Below, piece by piece: positions 1-8,468 of a DNA stretch of 20,505 nt; position 1 is the first letter of the stretch, and every line of letters begins with the position of its first letter. This DNA is from Pseudomonadota bacterium (GTDB lineage: Bacteria > Pseudomonadota > Gammaproteobacteria > Pseudomonadales > Azotimanducaceae). The notes beneath the pieces were generated by a model. It was not told where the DNA came from. It saw only the letters and a program-made list of their open reading frames with translations, and made no database searches. The stretch is taken from NCBI GenBank assembly GCA_009936895.1, contig JAACDS010000075.1:1-20505 (forward strand). The letters are read 5' to 3'. A program made the position numbers and the translations under genes.

Positions 1-398
1 ACGACATTTTGCTCATCATGGCCAAGCGCGAGGGTCGCTACATTGCAGGCGCGTTGAACTTTATTGGGGGCGACACGTTATTCGGTCGTAACTGGGGCTG
101 CGTTGAGGACCATCGATTCCTGCACTGGGAGGTGTGTTACTACCAAGCCATCGACTTCGCCATTGCCCGGGGCCTTAAACGCGTAGAAGCGGGTGCCCAA
201 GGCGGCCATAAAGTTGCCAGGGGTTATTTACCCGAGGCGACCTACAGTGCCCACTGGATTGCTGACCCGGGATTCCGAGACGCCGTTGCGCGGGTCTTGG
301 AAGAAGAACGCCGATACGTGGCCGAAGACATCGAGCACGTCGAAGAACGCAGCCCGTTCAATGCAACCGTTGACTTATCAACGATCCGAGGCGGCTAG
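1..398 (+). CDS. FemAB-like / DUF482 GNAT-fold acyltransferase, C-terminal part
   Basis: Only the C-terminal ~131 residues are present; the reading frame is open to the left edge, so the start lies outside the window. The visible part matches the end of the DUF482/FemAB_like family (GNAT fold): a WGC segment, then LHWEVCYYQAIDFAI, the GAQGGHKVARGYLP block and a closing SPF. These segments line the acyl-donor and substrate region in FemAB-type proteins. The family is widespread in Proteobacteria and annotated as peptidoglycan-biosynthesis-like acetyltransferase, but no substrate is established as far as I know. The gene ends with TAG and is followed by 75 bases before asnS, on the same strand. 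Family membership is fairly sure; the biochemical role is unknown. Confidence 0.8.
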   Translation, partial: DILLIMAKREGRYIAGALNFIGGDTLFGRNWGCVEDHRFLHWEVCYYQAIDFAIARGLKRVEAGAQGGHKVARGYLPEATYSAHWIADPGFRDAVARVLEEERRYVAEDIEHVEERSPFNATVDLSTIRGG

Positions 399-473
399 AC
401 AGAAAAAAGGCACCGCTTGCTTTATCATCTGGCGGCGCGACATTCGAACCATTTTGAGAGCTTCGCTGAAACT

Positions 474-1850
474 ATGATTGTGACAATCAAATCTATTCTG
501 CAGCACGACACCGCCGTCGACAGCGATGTCACAGTCCGTGGCTGGCTGCGCTCGCGACGCTCGTCCAAGGGAGGTTTCTCTTTCCTGCACATTCACGACG
601 GCTCGTGTTTTGGCACCGTTCAAGCGGTCGCGGACAACACCTTGGAAAATTATGCACAGATCATCGAATCCGGGACCGGTTGTTCCGTATCCGTCACGGG
701 TAAGCTGGTGGAATCGCAAGGCAAGGGCCAGGATCGAGAAATTCAGGCCAATCGCGTTGTCATCCACGGCCTTGTAGATGACCCGGAAACCTACCCGATC
801 AGCAAGAAACAACACTCCTTTGAATACTTACGAAGCGTCGCCCACCTCCGCCCGCGGACAAATACCTTCGGTGCGCTGTCGCGGATTCGTCATGCGCTGA
901 GCGCCGAGGTCCACGGGTTTTTCGATCGTGAGGATTTTTATTGGGTTAATACCCCCATCATTACGGCCAGTGACTGCGAGGGTGCCGGCGATCTGTTTCG
1001 AGTGTCGACTCTTGATCAGATTCATCAGGGTGAAGCCGATCAGTTTGATCAGGATTTTTTTGGTACCGAAGCCTTCCTCACGGTCAGCGGCCAGCTCAAT
1101 TTAGAGAGCTACGCCTGCTCGCTTGGCAAGGTCTATACCTTTGGCCCGACGTTTCGAGCAGAAAACTCCAACACGAGCCGACATCTGGCGGAGTTTTGGA
1201 TGATCGAACCCGAGGTCGCCTTCGCCGATCTAGCAGCCAACGCCGATCTGGCTGAGCAGTTTTTGTCCAGCGTGATTCAGGGCGTGCTGAGGCGGTGTCC
1301 GGACGATATGGCGTTCTTCGATGAACGCGGCGAGGGACAATTGATCCAGCGGCTCACTGCGGTGGCCAAGCAACAATTTACCCGCATGACGTACAGCGAT
1401 GCCGTCAGACTGCTGACAGAAGCGGATCAAACCTTTGAATTTCCGGTGACTTGGGGTGCTGACCTGCAATCCGAGCACGAGCGGTTCATCACCGAGCACG
1501 TCATCAAAGGTCCAGTTGTTGTCACCGACTACCCGAAGGACATCAAGGCGTTCTACATGCGGTTAAACGACGACGAGAAAACCGTCGCCGCCATGGACGT
1601 CTTAGTCCCCGGCGTTGGCGAGATTATCGGTGGCAGCCAGCGGGAAGAAAGACTGACGATACTCGACGAGCGCATGGATCCCCGGCTGGCCGAAGAGCTC
1701 TGGTGGTACCGGGATCTGCGACGCTACGGCACGGTGCCCCACGCAGGCTTCGGCCTGGGTCTAGAACGGCTGCTGCTCTACATCACGGGCATGGACAACA
1801 TCCGTGACGCCATACCGTTTCCCAGAGTGCCTGGCAGTGCGAACTTTTAG
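474..1850 (+). CDS. asnS: Asparagine--tRNA ligase
   Basis: Class IIb aminoacyl-tRNA synthetase that charges tRNA-Asn with asparagine in the cytoplasm. At 458 residues it is close to the usual bacterial length (about 466). An N-terminal OB-fold anticodon-binding domain (VRGWLRSRR around residues 21-29, then FSFLHIHDGSC) precedes the class II core. Motif 2 is clear at about residue 227 (FRAENSNTSRHLAEFWMIEP), and motif 3 at about 424-435 (GFGLGLERLLLY) is followed by RDAIPFPR. The FRAENSNTSRH form is typical of AsnRS rather than AspRS. I chose ATG 474 because homologous sequence begins there; the frame extends upstream to a TTG at 417 but those residues look non-native. The next gene starts 3 bases after the stop, which suggests co-transcription. 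Confidence 0.97.
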   Translation: MIVTIKSILQHDTAVDSDVTVRGWLRSRRSSKGGFSFLHIHDGSCFGTVQAVADNTLENYAQIIESGTGCSVSVTGKLVESQGKGQDREIQANRVVIHGLVDDPETYPISKKQHSFEYLRSVAHLRPRTNTFGALSRIRHALSAEVHGFFDREDFYWVNTPIITASDCEGAGDLFRVSTLDQIHQGEADQFDQDFFGTEAFLTVSGQLNLESYACSLGKVYTFGPTFRAENSNTSRHLAEFWMIEPEVAFADLAANADLAEQFLSSVIQGVLRRCPDDMAFFDERGEGQLIQRLTAVAKQQFTRMTYSDAVRLLTEADQTFEFPVTWGADLQSEHERFITEHVIKGPVVVTDYPKDIKAFYMRLNDDEKTVAAMDVLVPGVGEIIGGSQREERLTILDERMDPRLAEELWWYRDLRRYGTVPHAGFGLGLERLLLYITGMDNIRDAIPFPRVPGSANF

Positions 1851-1853
1851 TCT

Positions 1854-3656
1854 GTGAAGCCGACCAACGACGAACCCACGTTGCCCGCCACAGCGCTGCT
1901 TGCCGCGCTGTGGCAGCTGCGCCGTTTCATTGGCCCCCATCGACGTGGTTTGTACATCGGTATCGCTGCGTTCGGGGTGGCCAGACTCTTTGAAGCCATG
2001 GTGCCGGTACTGACGGCGGTATCCATCAACCGCATGGCCGACGGCGATTTTGACTTACTCTATCCAGTTCTTGGCATCATCGGTGCCGTTATCACCCGCT
2101 ACTGTGTCGTGAGTTTTGCGCGGTTCAACGTGAGACGCGTGGCACTCAAAGTATCCTTTGACCTGCGCCAGGCCTTCTTCCATAAACTTCAGGAACAGGG
2201 TGCCGAGTTCTTTGCCCAATTCAGCATTGGCGACATGATGACCCGAGCCGTGGCCGACATCTCACTGATCCAGCGTCTGATTTCCATGGGTACCATCTTG
2301 CTGATTATCATGGTCTACGCTACCGTGGTGGGCTTCGGCTTTATGCTCTATTACTCGCCCTGGCTAACGCTGTTGCTGCTTCCCCCCATGCCGCTGGTTT
2401 TCATCTACGCCCAATACTCGGCAAAGGCCATGGGCGCCGCATCGGCTCAGGTACAGGACCGACTGTCTGATCTGGGAACCCACACCCAAGAAAACCTGTC
2501 CGGTATTCGTACCATTCAAGCCATGGTGCAGGAAGAAAACGAGATAGAGCGCTTCGCTGCCACCAACCAAGCCTATGCCGACGTCTTTTACGAACAGGGT
2601 CGTATTAACTCCGCGATGAGTTCTTGGATGCCCAGCCTCGCCGCAATTTGTTCACTGACGATCTTGGGCTATGGCGGCAGTCAGGTACTCGACGGCACTC
2701 TCGCCATCGGCGACTTCGTCGCCTTCTTCATGTTCGTCAACATGGTAGTACAACCCTTCCGCGTGGCTGGATTCATCGTGAATTTGTTCCAACGCGCCGG
2801 CGTGGCGAGCAGACGCCTGTTCGAGGTCTTCGACCGACCAGCAGAGATCACCGATGCGCCCACTGCAGAAGCACCAACCGAGATTGCCGGCGCTCTGCGC
2901 ATCGACCACCTGAGCTATCGTTACCCCGGTGCCACCGCGGATGCCATTAGCGATTTATCGCTGGCTGTCGCTCCCGGTGAGACCGTGGCGATCATGGGTC
3001 GCGTGGGCAGCGGCAAAACGACCCTGCTCAAACAAATTGTGAGACTCATCGATCCGACGGCAGACAGTATCTTTGTCGACGGCATCCCCGTCGCCGAATA
3101 CCCGCTCACCCAGCTGAGAACCCAAGTCGCCTTGGTGCCTCAGGATCCGTTCTTGTTCGCCGAGCCTTTGAAAAGCAACATCACTTACGACGATCCGGCG
3201 CGTTCCTTGGAACGAATCTGGGAGGCGGCCACCTCCGCCGACCTGAAAGACACCATCAGCGATTTTCCCGAACAGCTGGACACACTGATCGGTGAGCGTG
3301 GCGTAACCTTGTCCGGTGGTCAAAAACAGCGAGCGACGCTGGCGCGTGGGTTGATTCGCAACGCACCCATTTTGATTCTCGACGACTGTTTCTCTGCCGT
3401 AGACACCGAAACCGAGGAACATATTTTGGGTGAACTGAAGCGCCTGCGCCAAAAGCAGACCACCCTACTTGTTTCCCACCGGGTCAGTACCGCGCGTCAC
3501 GCAGACCGGATTTACGTCATGGACGCCGGCCGCATTCTGGAAAGCGGCCGTCACGATGAGCTGCTGGAGAATCGAGGCTACTACGCCGAACTCGAGCGCG
3601 TGCAGCGCGAGGGTGGCGAAGAGGACGATCTGGAACGGCTGAGGGTCAGCTCGTGA
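1854..3656 (+). CDS. mdlA: ABC exporter half-transporter, MdlA-type subunit with degenerate ATP site
   Basis: A 600-residue half-transporter: an N-terminal six-helix type IV (ABC exporter) membrane domain (about residues 25-330) fused to a nucleotide-binding domain (about 350-580). Visible motifs are Walker A GRVGSGKT (382-389), signature LSGGQ (486-490), Walker B LILDD (Asp510) and the switch His542 in SHR. The usual catalytic glutamate after Walker B is an aspartate (Asp511), the hallmark of the non-catalytic member of heterodimeric exporters such as MdlA, BmrC and TM287. Translation starts at GTG 1854, 3 bases after asnS. Its stop overlaps the start of the partner gene by 4 bases (GTGA), so the two are almost certainly made together and assemble in the inner membrane. 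The substrate cannot be told from sequence; E. coli names it multidrug resistance-like. Confidence 0.88.
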   Translation: MKPTNDEPTLPATALLAALWQLRRFIGPHRRGLYIGIAAFGVARLFEAMVPVLTAVSINRMADGDFDLLYPVLGIIGAVITRYCVVSFARFNVRRVALKVSFDLRQAFFHKLQEQGAEFFAQFSIGDMMTRAVADISLIQRLISMGTILLIIMVYATVVGFGFMLYYSPWLTLLLLPPMPLVFIYAQYSAKAMGAASAQVQDRLSDLGTHTQENLSGIRTIQAMVQEENEIERFAATNQAYADVFYEQGRINSAMSSWMPSLAAICSLTILGYGGSQVLDGTLAIGDFVAFFMFVNMVVQPFRVAGFIVNLFQRAGVASRRLFEVFDRPAEITDAPTAEAPTEIAGALRIDHLSYRYPGATADAISDLSLAVAPGETVAIMGRVGSGKTTLLKQIVRLIDPTADSIFVDGIPVAEYPLTQLRTQVALVPQDPFLFAEPLKSNITYDDPARSLERIWEAATSADLKDTISDFPEQLDTLIGERGVTLSGGQKQRATLARGLIRNAPILILDDCFSAVDTETEEHILGELKRLRQKQTTLLVSHRVSTARHADRIYVMDAGRILESGRHDELLENRGYYAELERVQREGGEEDDLERLRVSS

Positions 3657-5563
3657 ACACCACCACAAAGAAAAATCAGCGCGACTACGCCATGTTTGAT
3701 GCGGACATCAGCGGGGCCGTGTTGAACCTGCAGTTGCTGCGACGCCTGCTGAAGTGGCTCGTCCCTTACCGGCGTGCCTTGGCGATCAGCACGGTACTGG
3801 TGCTGCTTGCCTCGACTCTGCAAGTCATGCTGCCAATCATCATTTCCTTGGTGGCCATCGACCACATCATCCGCGGCGAAAGCGACGCAGACAGCCCGGA
3901 CTTCGGCTTGATCGAATTCAATCAAAGCCTCGCTGACACGCTAGGCTTGCCGGAATTGTTGGCTGCCTGTCTGCTGTATGGAGCCATTCAGCTCGCGTGG
4001 GCGGTTTTCGGCCATGCCCATCGCATGACCCTGATCGGTCCCGTGATTAACGGACTGCGTGATCTGCGATTGGACTTGTTTCGCCACTTAGAAACTCGGC
4101 CCTCTTCGTTCTATGACCGAGTAGCCGTGGGCCGAATCATGACCCGAGTCACCAACGATGTGGAGGCCCTGTACGAGCTGCTGCGTGGCTTGGGCACATT
4201 GGTGGGCGAGTTCGTGCCCTTTTTCGTGGCCCTGGCCGTCATGCTCGCGATCGACGCGCAGCTCACATTGATGCTGCTGCTGGCGCTGCCCATTCTCGCC
4301 ATGGTGACTTACTTCTTTCGTCGCAAAACTCGCTTCCTGTTCCGGCAGACACGACAAACCCTGTCCAGCTTGAACCAAAACCTGCAGGAAAATCTCGCCG
4401 GGCTACAGGTCGTGCAGCTCTCGGATCGTCAGCAACACAACCTAGATCGCTACACCGAAATCAACGAAAAGAACCGGCTGTTTGAACACCGTCTGGCTCG
4501 GGTCGAAACCCTATACGGGGCCTTCAACGAAAGTCTGGCGCAAATCGCCATCGGTCTGATTCTCTACTACGGTGCCAGCCAGCTCATGGACATCAGCATG
4601 ACCGTCGGCGAAGTGGTGCTGTTCACGCAATTCGTCACCATGCTGTTTCATCCCATCGTGGTGCTGGGCGAGCAGACTAATATTTTGTTTCGCGCCATGG
4701 CCAGTGGCGAGCGCATTTTTCAGGCCTTGGACTGGGACGAGATCATTCACGAACCGGCCAACCCTGTCGCGCTACCGGAACGACTCACCGGCAAGGTGGA
4801 ATTTCGCCGCGTCAGCTTTGCCTACGATGCCAGCATGCCGATCCTGAAAGACGTGTCGTTCAACATCAGGCCCGGCGAAAAACTGGCCATCGTCGGGCCG
4901 ACGGGTTCGGGTAAGAGCACGCTGATTCGACTGTTAGGGCGCTTTTACGATTTTGAAGACAACCAAATTTTTCTCGACGATATTGATCTGAACCACATTC
5001 ATTCCAGCGACCTGCGACGTCGGGTGGGCGTTGTCCTGCAGGACTTTCATATTTTTTCAGGCAGTATTTACGACAACATTGCCCTGGGAAATCCTCGGGT
5101 GACCCGCGAACGGGCTATTGAGGCTGCGAAAACCGTCAATGCCCACGACTTCATTTCCCAGCTGCCGCTGGGCTACGACTCCCCCCTGACCGAACGCGGC
5201 CAAAATTTATCTCAGGGCCAGCGTCAGCTTCTGGCCTTTGCGCGTGTGCTGGCCGCAGATCCGGAAATCTTGGTGCTCGACGAAGCCACAGCGAACATCG
5301 ATACAGAAACGGAACTGTTGATCCAAGAAGCCGTTGAACGGCTGACAAAGGGGCGCACCTCAATCATTATTGCGCACAGACTACAAACCATTCAGGAAGC
5401 AGACCGCGTACTGGTGCTGGATCAAGGTCAAGTGGCTGAGATCGGCAATCATGAGGAGCTTCTGGCCGCAGGCGGGCTGTATGCCACCCTGCACAGCCTG
5501 CAGTTTCAAAGCGATGCCGAGCCCGACGCCTTGAACCCAACCGCAACGACAACCAGGAAATAG
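3653..5563 (+). CDS. mdlB: ABC exporter half-transporter, MdlB-type catalytic partner
   Basis: A 636-residue half-transporter that pairs with the preceding gene. The membrane domain covers about residues 25-340, with the coupling region SFYDRVAVGRIMTRVTNDVE near residue 155, followed by a nucleotide-binding domain. Walker A is GPTGSGKS (415-422), the signature is LSQGQ (519-523), Walker B is LVLDE with Asp543 and the catalytic Glu544, and the switch is His575. The Gly-to-Gln change in the signature is complementary to the missing glutamate in the partner: the heterodimer should have one working and one degenerate ATP site. The GTG start at 3653 overlaps the upstream stop by 4 bases. Compared with E. 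coli MdlB (593 residues) it has an acidic insertion near residues 78-85 (ESDADSPD) between the first two helices and a short polar tail. Confidence 0.88.
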   Translation: MNTTTKKNQRDYAMFDADISGAVLNLQLLRRLLKWLVPYRRALAISTVLVLLASTLQVMLPIIISLVAIDHIIRGESDADSPDFGLIEFNQSLADTLGLPELLAACLLYGAIQLAWAVFGHAHRMTLIGPVINGLRDLRLDLFRHLETRPSSFYDRVAVGRIMTRVTNDVEALYELLRGLGTLVGEFVPFFVALAVMLAIDAQLTLMLLLALPILAMVTYFFRRKTRFLFRQTRQTLSSLNQNLQENLAGLQVVQLSDRQQHNLDRYTEINEKNRLFEHRLARVETLYGAFNESLAQIAIGLILYYGASQLMDISMTVGEVVLFTQFVTMLFHPIVVLGEQTNILFRAMASGERIFQALDWDEIIHEPANPVALPERLTGKVEFRRVSFAYDASMPILKDVSFNIRPGEKLAIVGPTGSGKSTLIRLLGRFYDFEDNQIFLDDIDLNHIHSSDLRRRVGVVLQDFHIFSGSIYDNIALGNPRVTRERAIEAAKTVNAHDFISQLPLGYDSPLTERGQNLSQGQRQLLAFARVLAADPEILVLDEATANIDTETELLIQEAVERLTKGRTSIIIAHRLQTIQEADRVLVLDQGQVAEIGNHEELLAAGGLYATLHSLQFQSDAEPDALNPTATTTRK

Positions 5564-5570
5564 GGATACC

Positions 5571-6569
5571 GTGTCGAACAAGACACCGATCAAAAGCGGC
5601 GAGAAGTTCGCCACCCCTCAGGGTTTCAACGCCATTAAAAATGGGGTCAAAGCCGGGGCTCACACGCACACCGATATCGAGCGTAAACCGCCTTGGCTAC
5701 GTGTTTCTGTGGGTGGTGGTGAACGTTATCGTTCGGTCAAGGAGACAGTCAACAAACACCGTCTCGCAACCGTATGCGAAGAGTCGCACTGCCCGAACAT
5801 TGGCGAATGTTGGAACCACGGCACCGCCACTATCATGTTGATGGGCGCGACCTGTACCCGCGCCTGCCGTTTTTGCGCCGTCGACACGGGCAACCCAAAA
5901 GGCTGGCTTGATCTGGAAGAACCTGCCAATGCAGCTCAGTCGGTGAAACTGATGGGCTTGAACTACGTGGTCCTTACTTCGGTGGACCGCGACGACTTGC
6001 CCGACGGTGGCGCCGCTCACTACGCAGCCTGTGTCCAAGCGATTCGCGCCCTCAATCCTACAACGGCAGTAGAGGCACTGACGCCTGATTTTGATGGCGA
6101 CCAAGAAGCCGTCGCCAAGGTAGTGAACTCGGGTCTGCAAGTCTTCGCACAGAATGTGGAGACGGTCGAGCGACTGACCCACGTGGTGCGGGATCCTAGA
6201 GCAGGTTATCAACAAACACTGGACGTGCTTGCTCACGCCAAACGGATTCGACCGGATGTTCTGACTAAATCCAGTCTGATGCTTGGTATTGGCGAAACAG
6301 ATGATGAAATCAAGCAGGCGCTGGACGCACTGAGGGCCCATCAGGTCGACATCGTGACCCTCGGACAATACATGCGGCCCACGAAAAACCACCTACCCGT
6401 TGACCGCTGGGTTACCCCGGATGCCTTCGAGGCATTCAGGACATTTGGGCTGGGTCTCGGTTTCACCGAGGTTGCTTCCGGCCCGCTGGTGCGCTCAAGC
6501 TATCGAGCCGACCGGGTCTTTGAAAAAAACAATCTGGGGCTAGCCCATATCCCCGTTCGCCAGCTTTAA
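5571..6569 (+). CDS. lipA: Lipoyl synthase (radical SAM)
   Basis: Inserts two sulfur atoms at C6 and C8 of octanoyl groups attached to lipoyl domains (pyruvate and 2-oxoglutarate dehydrogenases, glycine cleavage H protein). All diagnostic residues are present in 332 residues: the auxiliary-cluster motif CX4CX5C (Cys69, Cys74, Cys80), the radical-SAM motif CX3CX2C (Cys95, Cys99, Cys102) and the C-terminal RSSY beginning at Arg308, whose serine ligates the auxiliary cluster. GTG 5571 is the first start after the mdlB stop (7-base gap), with AGGA at 5555-5558 as a somewhat distant ribosome site. The ~45-residue N-terminal extension is polar and not unusual. The octanoyltransferase gene lipB, often next to lipA, is not in this window. 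Confidence 0.97.
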   Translation: MSNKTPIKSGEKFATPQGFNAIKNGVKAGAHTHTDIERKPPWLRVSVGGGERYRSVKETVNKHRLATVCEESHCPNIGECWNHGTATIMLMGATCTRACRFCAVDTGNPKGWLDLEEPANAAQSVKLMGLNYVVLTSVDRDDLPDGGAAHYAACVQAIRALNPTTAVEALTPDFDGDQEAVAKVVNSGLQVFAQNVETVERLTHVVRDPRAGYQQTLDVLAHAKRIRPDVLTKSSLMLGIGETDDEIKQALDALRAHQVDIVTLGQYMRPTKNHLPVDRWVTPDAFEAFRTFGLGLGFTEVASGPLVRSSYRADRVFEKNNLGLAHIPVRQL

Positions 6570-6597
6570 GCTTAGCCGCAACCCACCCATCGGCAAC

Positions 6598-8013
6598 ATG
6601 CCGCAATTTGAGAACACTAAACACATGCAAGAACTGAACCCTGACGACTTTGCCGATACGGCCTTACTGCCAGCAGACACCACCATCACGCCGACCCTGC
6701 TGAAAATCATCCGCAGCGAGACATTCGACGACTTCATCAATGAGCTTACGCCATCGGATCAGCAGTGGCTCAACCGCCAGTCTTTTGCCGGCAAGACCGG
6801 TCAGATTGCTTGGCTGGAAAACGGTCAATGTATCATCGGCAGCAGCGGCGAAGATTCGCTCTCTACCTTGGGTCACCTGCCCTACCAGCTTCCGGAAGGC
6901 GTCTATCGTCTGACCGACGACGCTTCGTTTATCGCCCTGCTGGGCTGGGGCCTAGGCGGCTACCGTTTTGACCGCTACAAGCTGGCAGACCGTATGCCGG
7001 CCAAACTGATTCTACCCGATAGCGCCAATGCCAGCGAGCTTGTTCATACCATCAAGGCGACGAATCTGAGTCGAGACTTGATCAACACACCCGCCCAGGA
7101 CATGGCTCCCTCACACCTGCAGGCGGAAGTGGAAGCACTGGCGGAAACCTTTGCCGCCGAGGTGAACACCACCGTCGGCGACGAACTGCTGGATCTGGAA
7201 TGCGGGGCTATTCATGCCGTGGGCCGGGCTGCTGCCGATGGCCCGCGCTTAATGGATCTGACCTGGGGCGATCTCGATCACCCGAAAATCACTATTGTGG
7301 GCAAGGGTGTTACCTTCGACAGCGGCGGCCTGAACATGAAGCCTTCCGGCGGCATGCGCTGGATGAAAAAAGACATGGGCGGAGCAGCGATTGCCATGGG
7401 CCTCGCTTATCTGGTGATGTCTCAAGGGCTACCCATCCGGTTGCGGATGCTGATTCCCGCGGCAGAAAATGCCGTGGCCGGCAACGCCTTCCGACCCGGT
7501 GACGTCTTGGACACCCACAAGGGCCTGACCGTAGAAATCGATAACACCGACGCCGAGGGCAGGCTGCTGCTCTGCGACGCCCTGTCCATGGCCAGCAGCG
7601 AAAAACCAGAACTCATCGTCGATTACGCCACCCTTACCGGAGCAGCGCGGGGTGCCGTAGGCGCGGAAATCGGCGCTCTGTTCAGCAACGATGACGCGTT
7701 AGCGCAGGAACTGATGCAGTTCGGCAGAGCCGAAGACGACGCGGTATGGCCCATGCCTCTGCACGACGATTACGACTACATGATCAAGAGCAATATTGCC
7801 GATCTCGTGAATTCCGCGGCCTCCCCCTATGCCGGAGCTGTCACCGCGGCCTTGTTTCTCAAACGCTTTATCGACGACGTGCCCTGGGTACATTTCGATA
7901 TCATGGCTTTCAACATACGCAAGCGCCCCGGCCGACCTGAAGGTGGAGAGGCCATGGCGTTACGCAGTGTTTATCGGTATCTGGCTCAGCGTTTCGGAGC
8001 CATCGATGAATAG
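6598..8013 (+). CDS. Leucyl aminopeptidase family protein (M17)
   Basis: Cytosolic dimetal aminopeptidase of family M17, removing N-terminal residues from peptides. The C-terminal catalytic domain holds the metal and catalytic set: Lys236 and Asp241 in GKGVTFDSGG, Lys248, Asp259 in MKKDMGGAA, and the family signature NTDAEGRL (316-323) giving Asp318, Glu320 and Arg322. All ligands expected from E. coli PepA appear conserved, so it should be active. At 471 residues it is shorter than PepA (503), with a diverged N-terminal domain, resembling a separate proteobacterial M17 subgroup; I therefore give no symbol. ATG 6598 is the longest plausible start, 28 bases after lipA; ATG 6625 in the same frame is an alternative. 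The 3' end overlaps the start of hisI by 8 bases. Confidence 0.93.
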   Translation: MPQFENTKHMQELNPDDFADTALLPADTTITPTLLKIIRSETFDDFINELTPSDQQWLNRQSFAGKTGQIAWLENGQCIIGSSGEDSLSTLGHLPYQLPEGVYRLTDDASFIALLGWGLGGYRFDRYKLADRMPAKLILPDSANASELVHTIKATNLSRDLINTPAQDMAPSHLQAEVEALAETFAAEVNTTVGDELLDLECGAIHAVGRAAADGPRLMDLTWGDLDHPKITIVGKGVTFDSGGLNMKPSGGMRWMKKDMGGAAIAMGLAYLVMSQGLPIRLRMLIPAAENAVAGNAFRPGDVLDTHKGLTVEIDNTDAEGRLLLCDALSMASSEKPELIVDYATLTGAARGAVGAEIGALFSNDDALAQELMQFGRAEDDAVWPMPLHDDYDYMIKSNIADLVNSAASPYAGAVTAALFLKRFIDDVPWVHFDIMAFNIRKRPGRPEGGEAMALRSVYRYLAQRFGAIDE

Positions 8014-8416
8014 CGTCAAGGACTTAGAAGGCGCCACCTTAGGCACTCAAGTCGAATTGAACACATTTCTAGACTGGGTACCGTTCAACGACCAAGGCTT
8101 AGTGCCCGCGATTGCTCAGGATCACGCCACAGGCACCGTGCTGATGCTGGCTTGGATGAACCGCGAGGCCATCGAACAGACCCTGACCACCGGCCAAATT
8201 GTTTATTTTTCTCGCAGTCGTCAGGCCCTATGGCGCAAGGGTGAAACGTCGGGTAATACCCAAGGCTTGGTTTCTTTGCGATTCGATTGCGACGCCGACG
8301 CCATTTTGCTCTCGGTAGACCAGCTGGGCCCGGCCTGTCATACGGATCGAACCCACTGTTTTTATCTTGAGGTGCGCGGCGACAGTGTTGTTGTCGACAG
8401 TGAACCAGTAAGCTAG
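8006..8416 (+). CDS. hisI: Phosphoribosyl-AMP cyclohydrolase
   Basis: Third step of histidine biosynthesis: opens the adenine ring of phosphoribosyl-AMP. The 136-residue length fits a single-function HisI. Motifs are VLMLAWMNREA (45-55), VYFSRSRQALWRKGETSGNTQ (66-86), the Mg-binding DCDAD (94-98) and the zinc cysteines Cys111 and Cys118 in GPACHT and THCFY. I chose ATG 8006, inside the last codons of the aminopeptidase gene; the frame is open further upstream, but that part is only the aminopeptidase read in another frame. There is no HisE domain, so phosphoribosyl-ATP pyrophosphatase must be encoded elsewhere. The gene stands apart from any his operon and is probably translated by coupling to the upstream gene. 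Confidence 0.95.
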   Translation: MNSVKDLEGATLGTQVELNTFLDWVPFNDQGLVPAIAQDHATGTVLMLAWMNREAIEQTLTTGQIVYFSRSRQALWRKGETSGNTQGLVSLRFDCDADAILLSVDQLGPACHTDRTHCFYLEVRGDSVVVDSEPVS

Positions 8417-8468
8417 GCCCTGCCCGACTTACCGTCCCACCGTTTTGATACCGGAGCCTGACCGCGAC

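Noticed and set aside
417..473. Upstream extension of asnS to a TTG
   Set aside because: The extra 19 residues do not look like an AsnRS N-terminus, and ATG 474 gives the standard length.
5697..6392. 231-codon open frame on the minus strand within lipA
   Set aside because: Fully antisense to a conserved lipoyl synthase, with no ribosome site and no family resemblance.
7829..8005. Long N-terminal extension of hisI
   Set aside because: This stretch encodes the C-terminus of the aminopeptidase in another frame; HisI homology and normal length start at ATG 8006.
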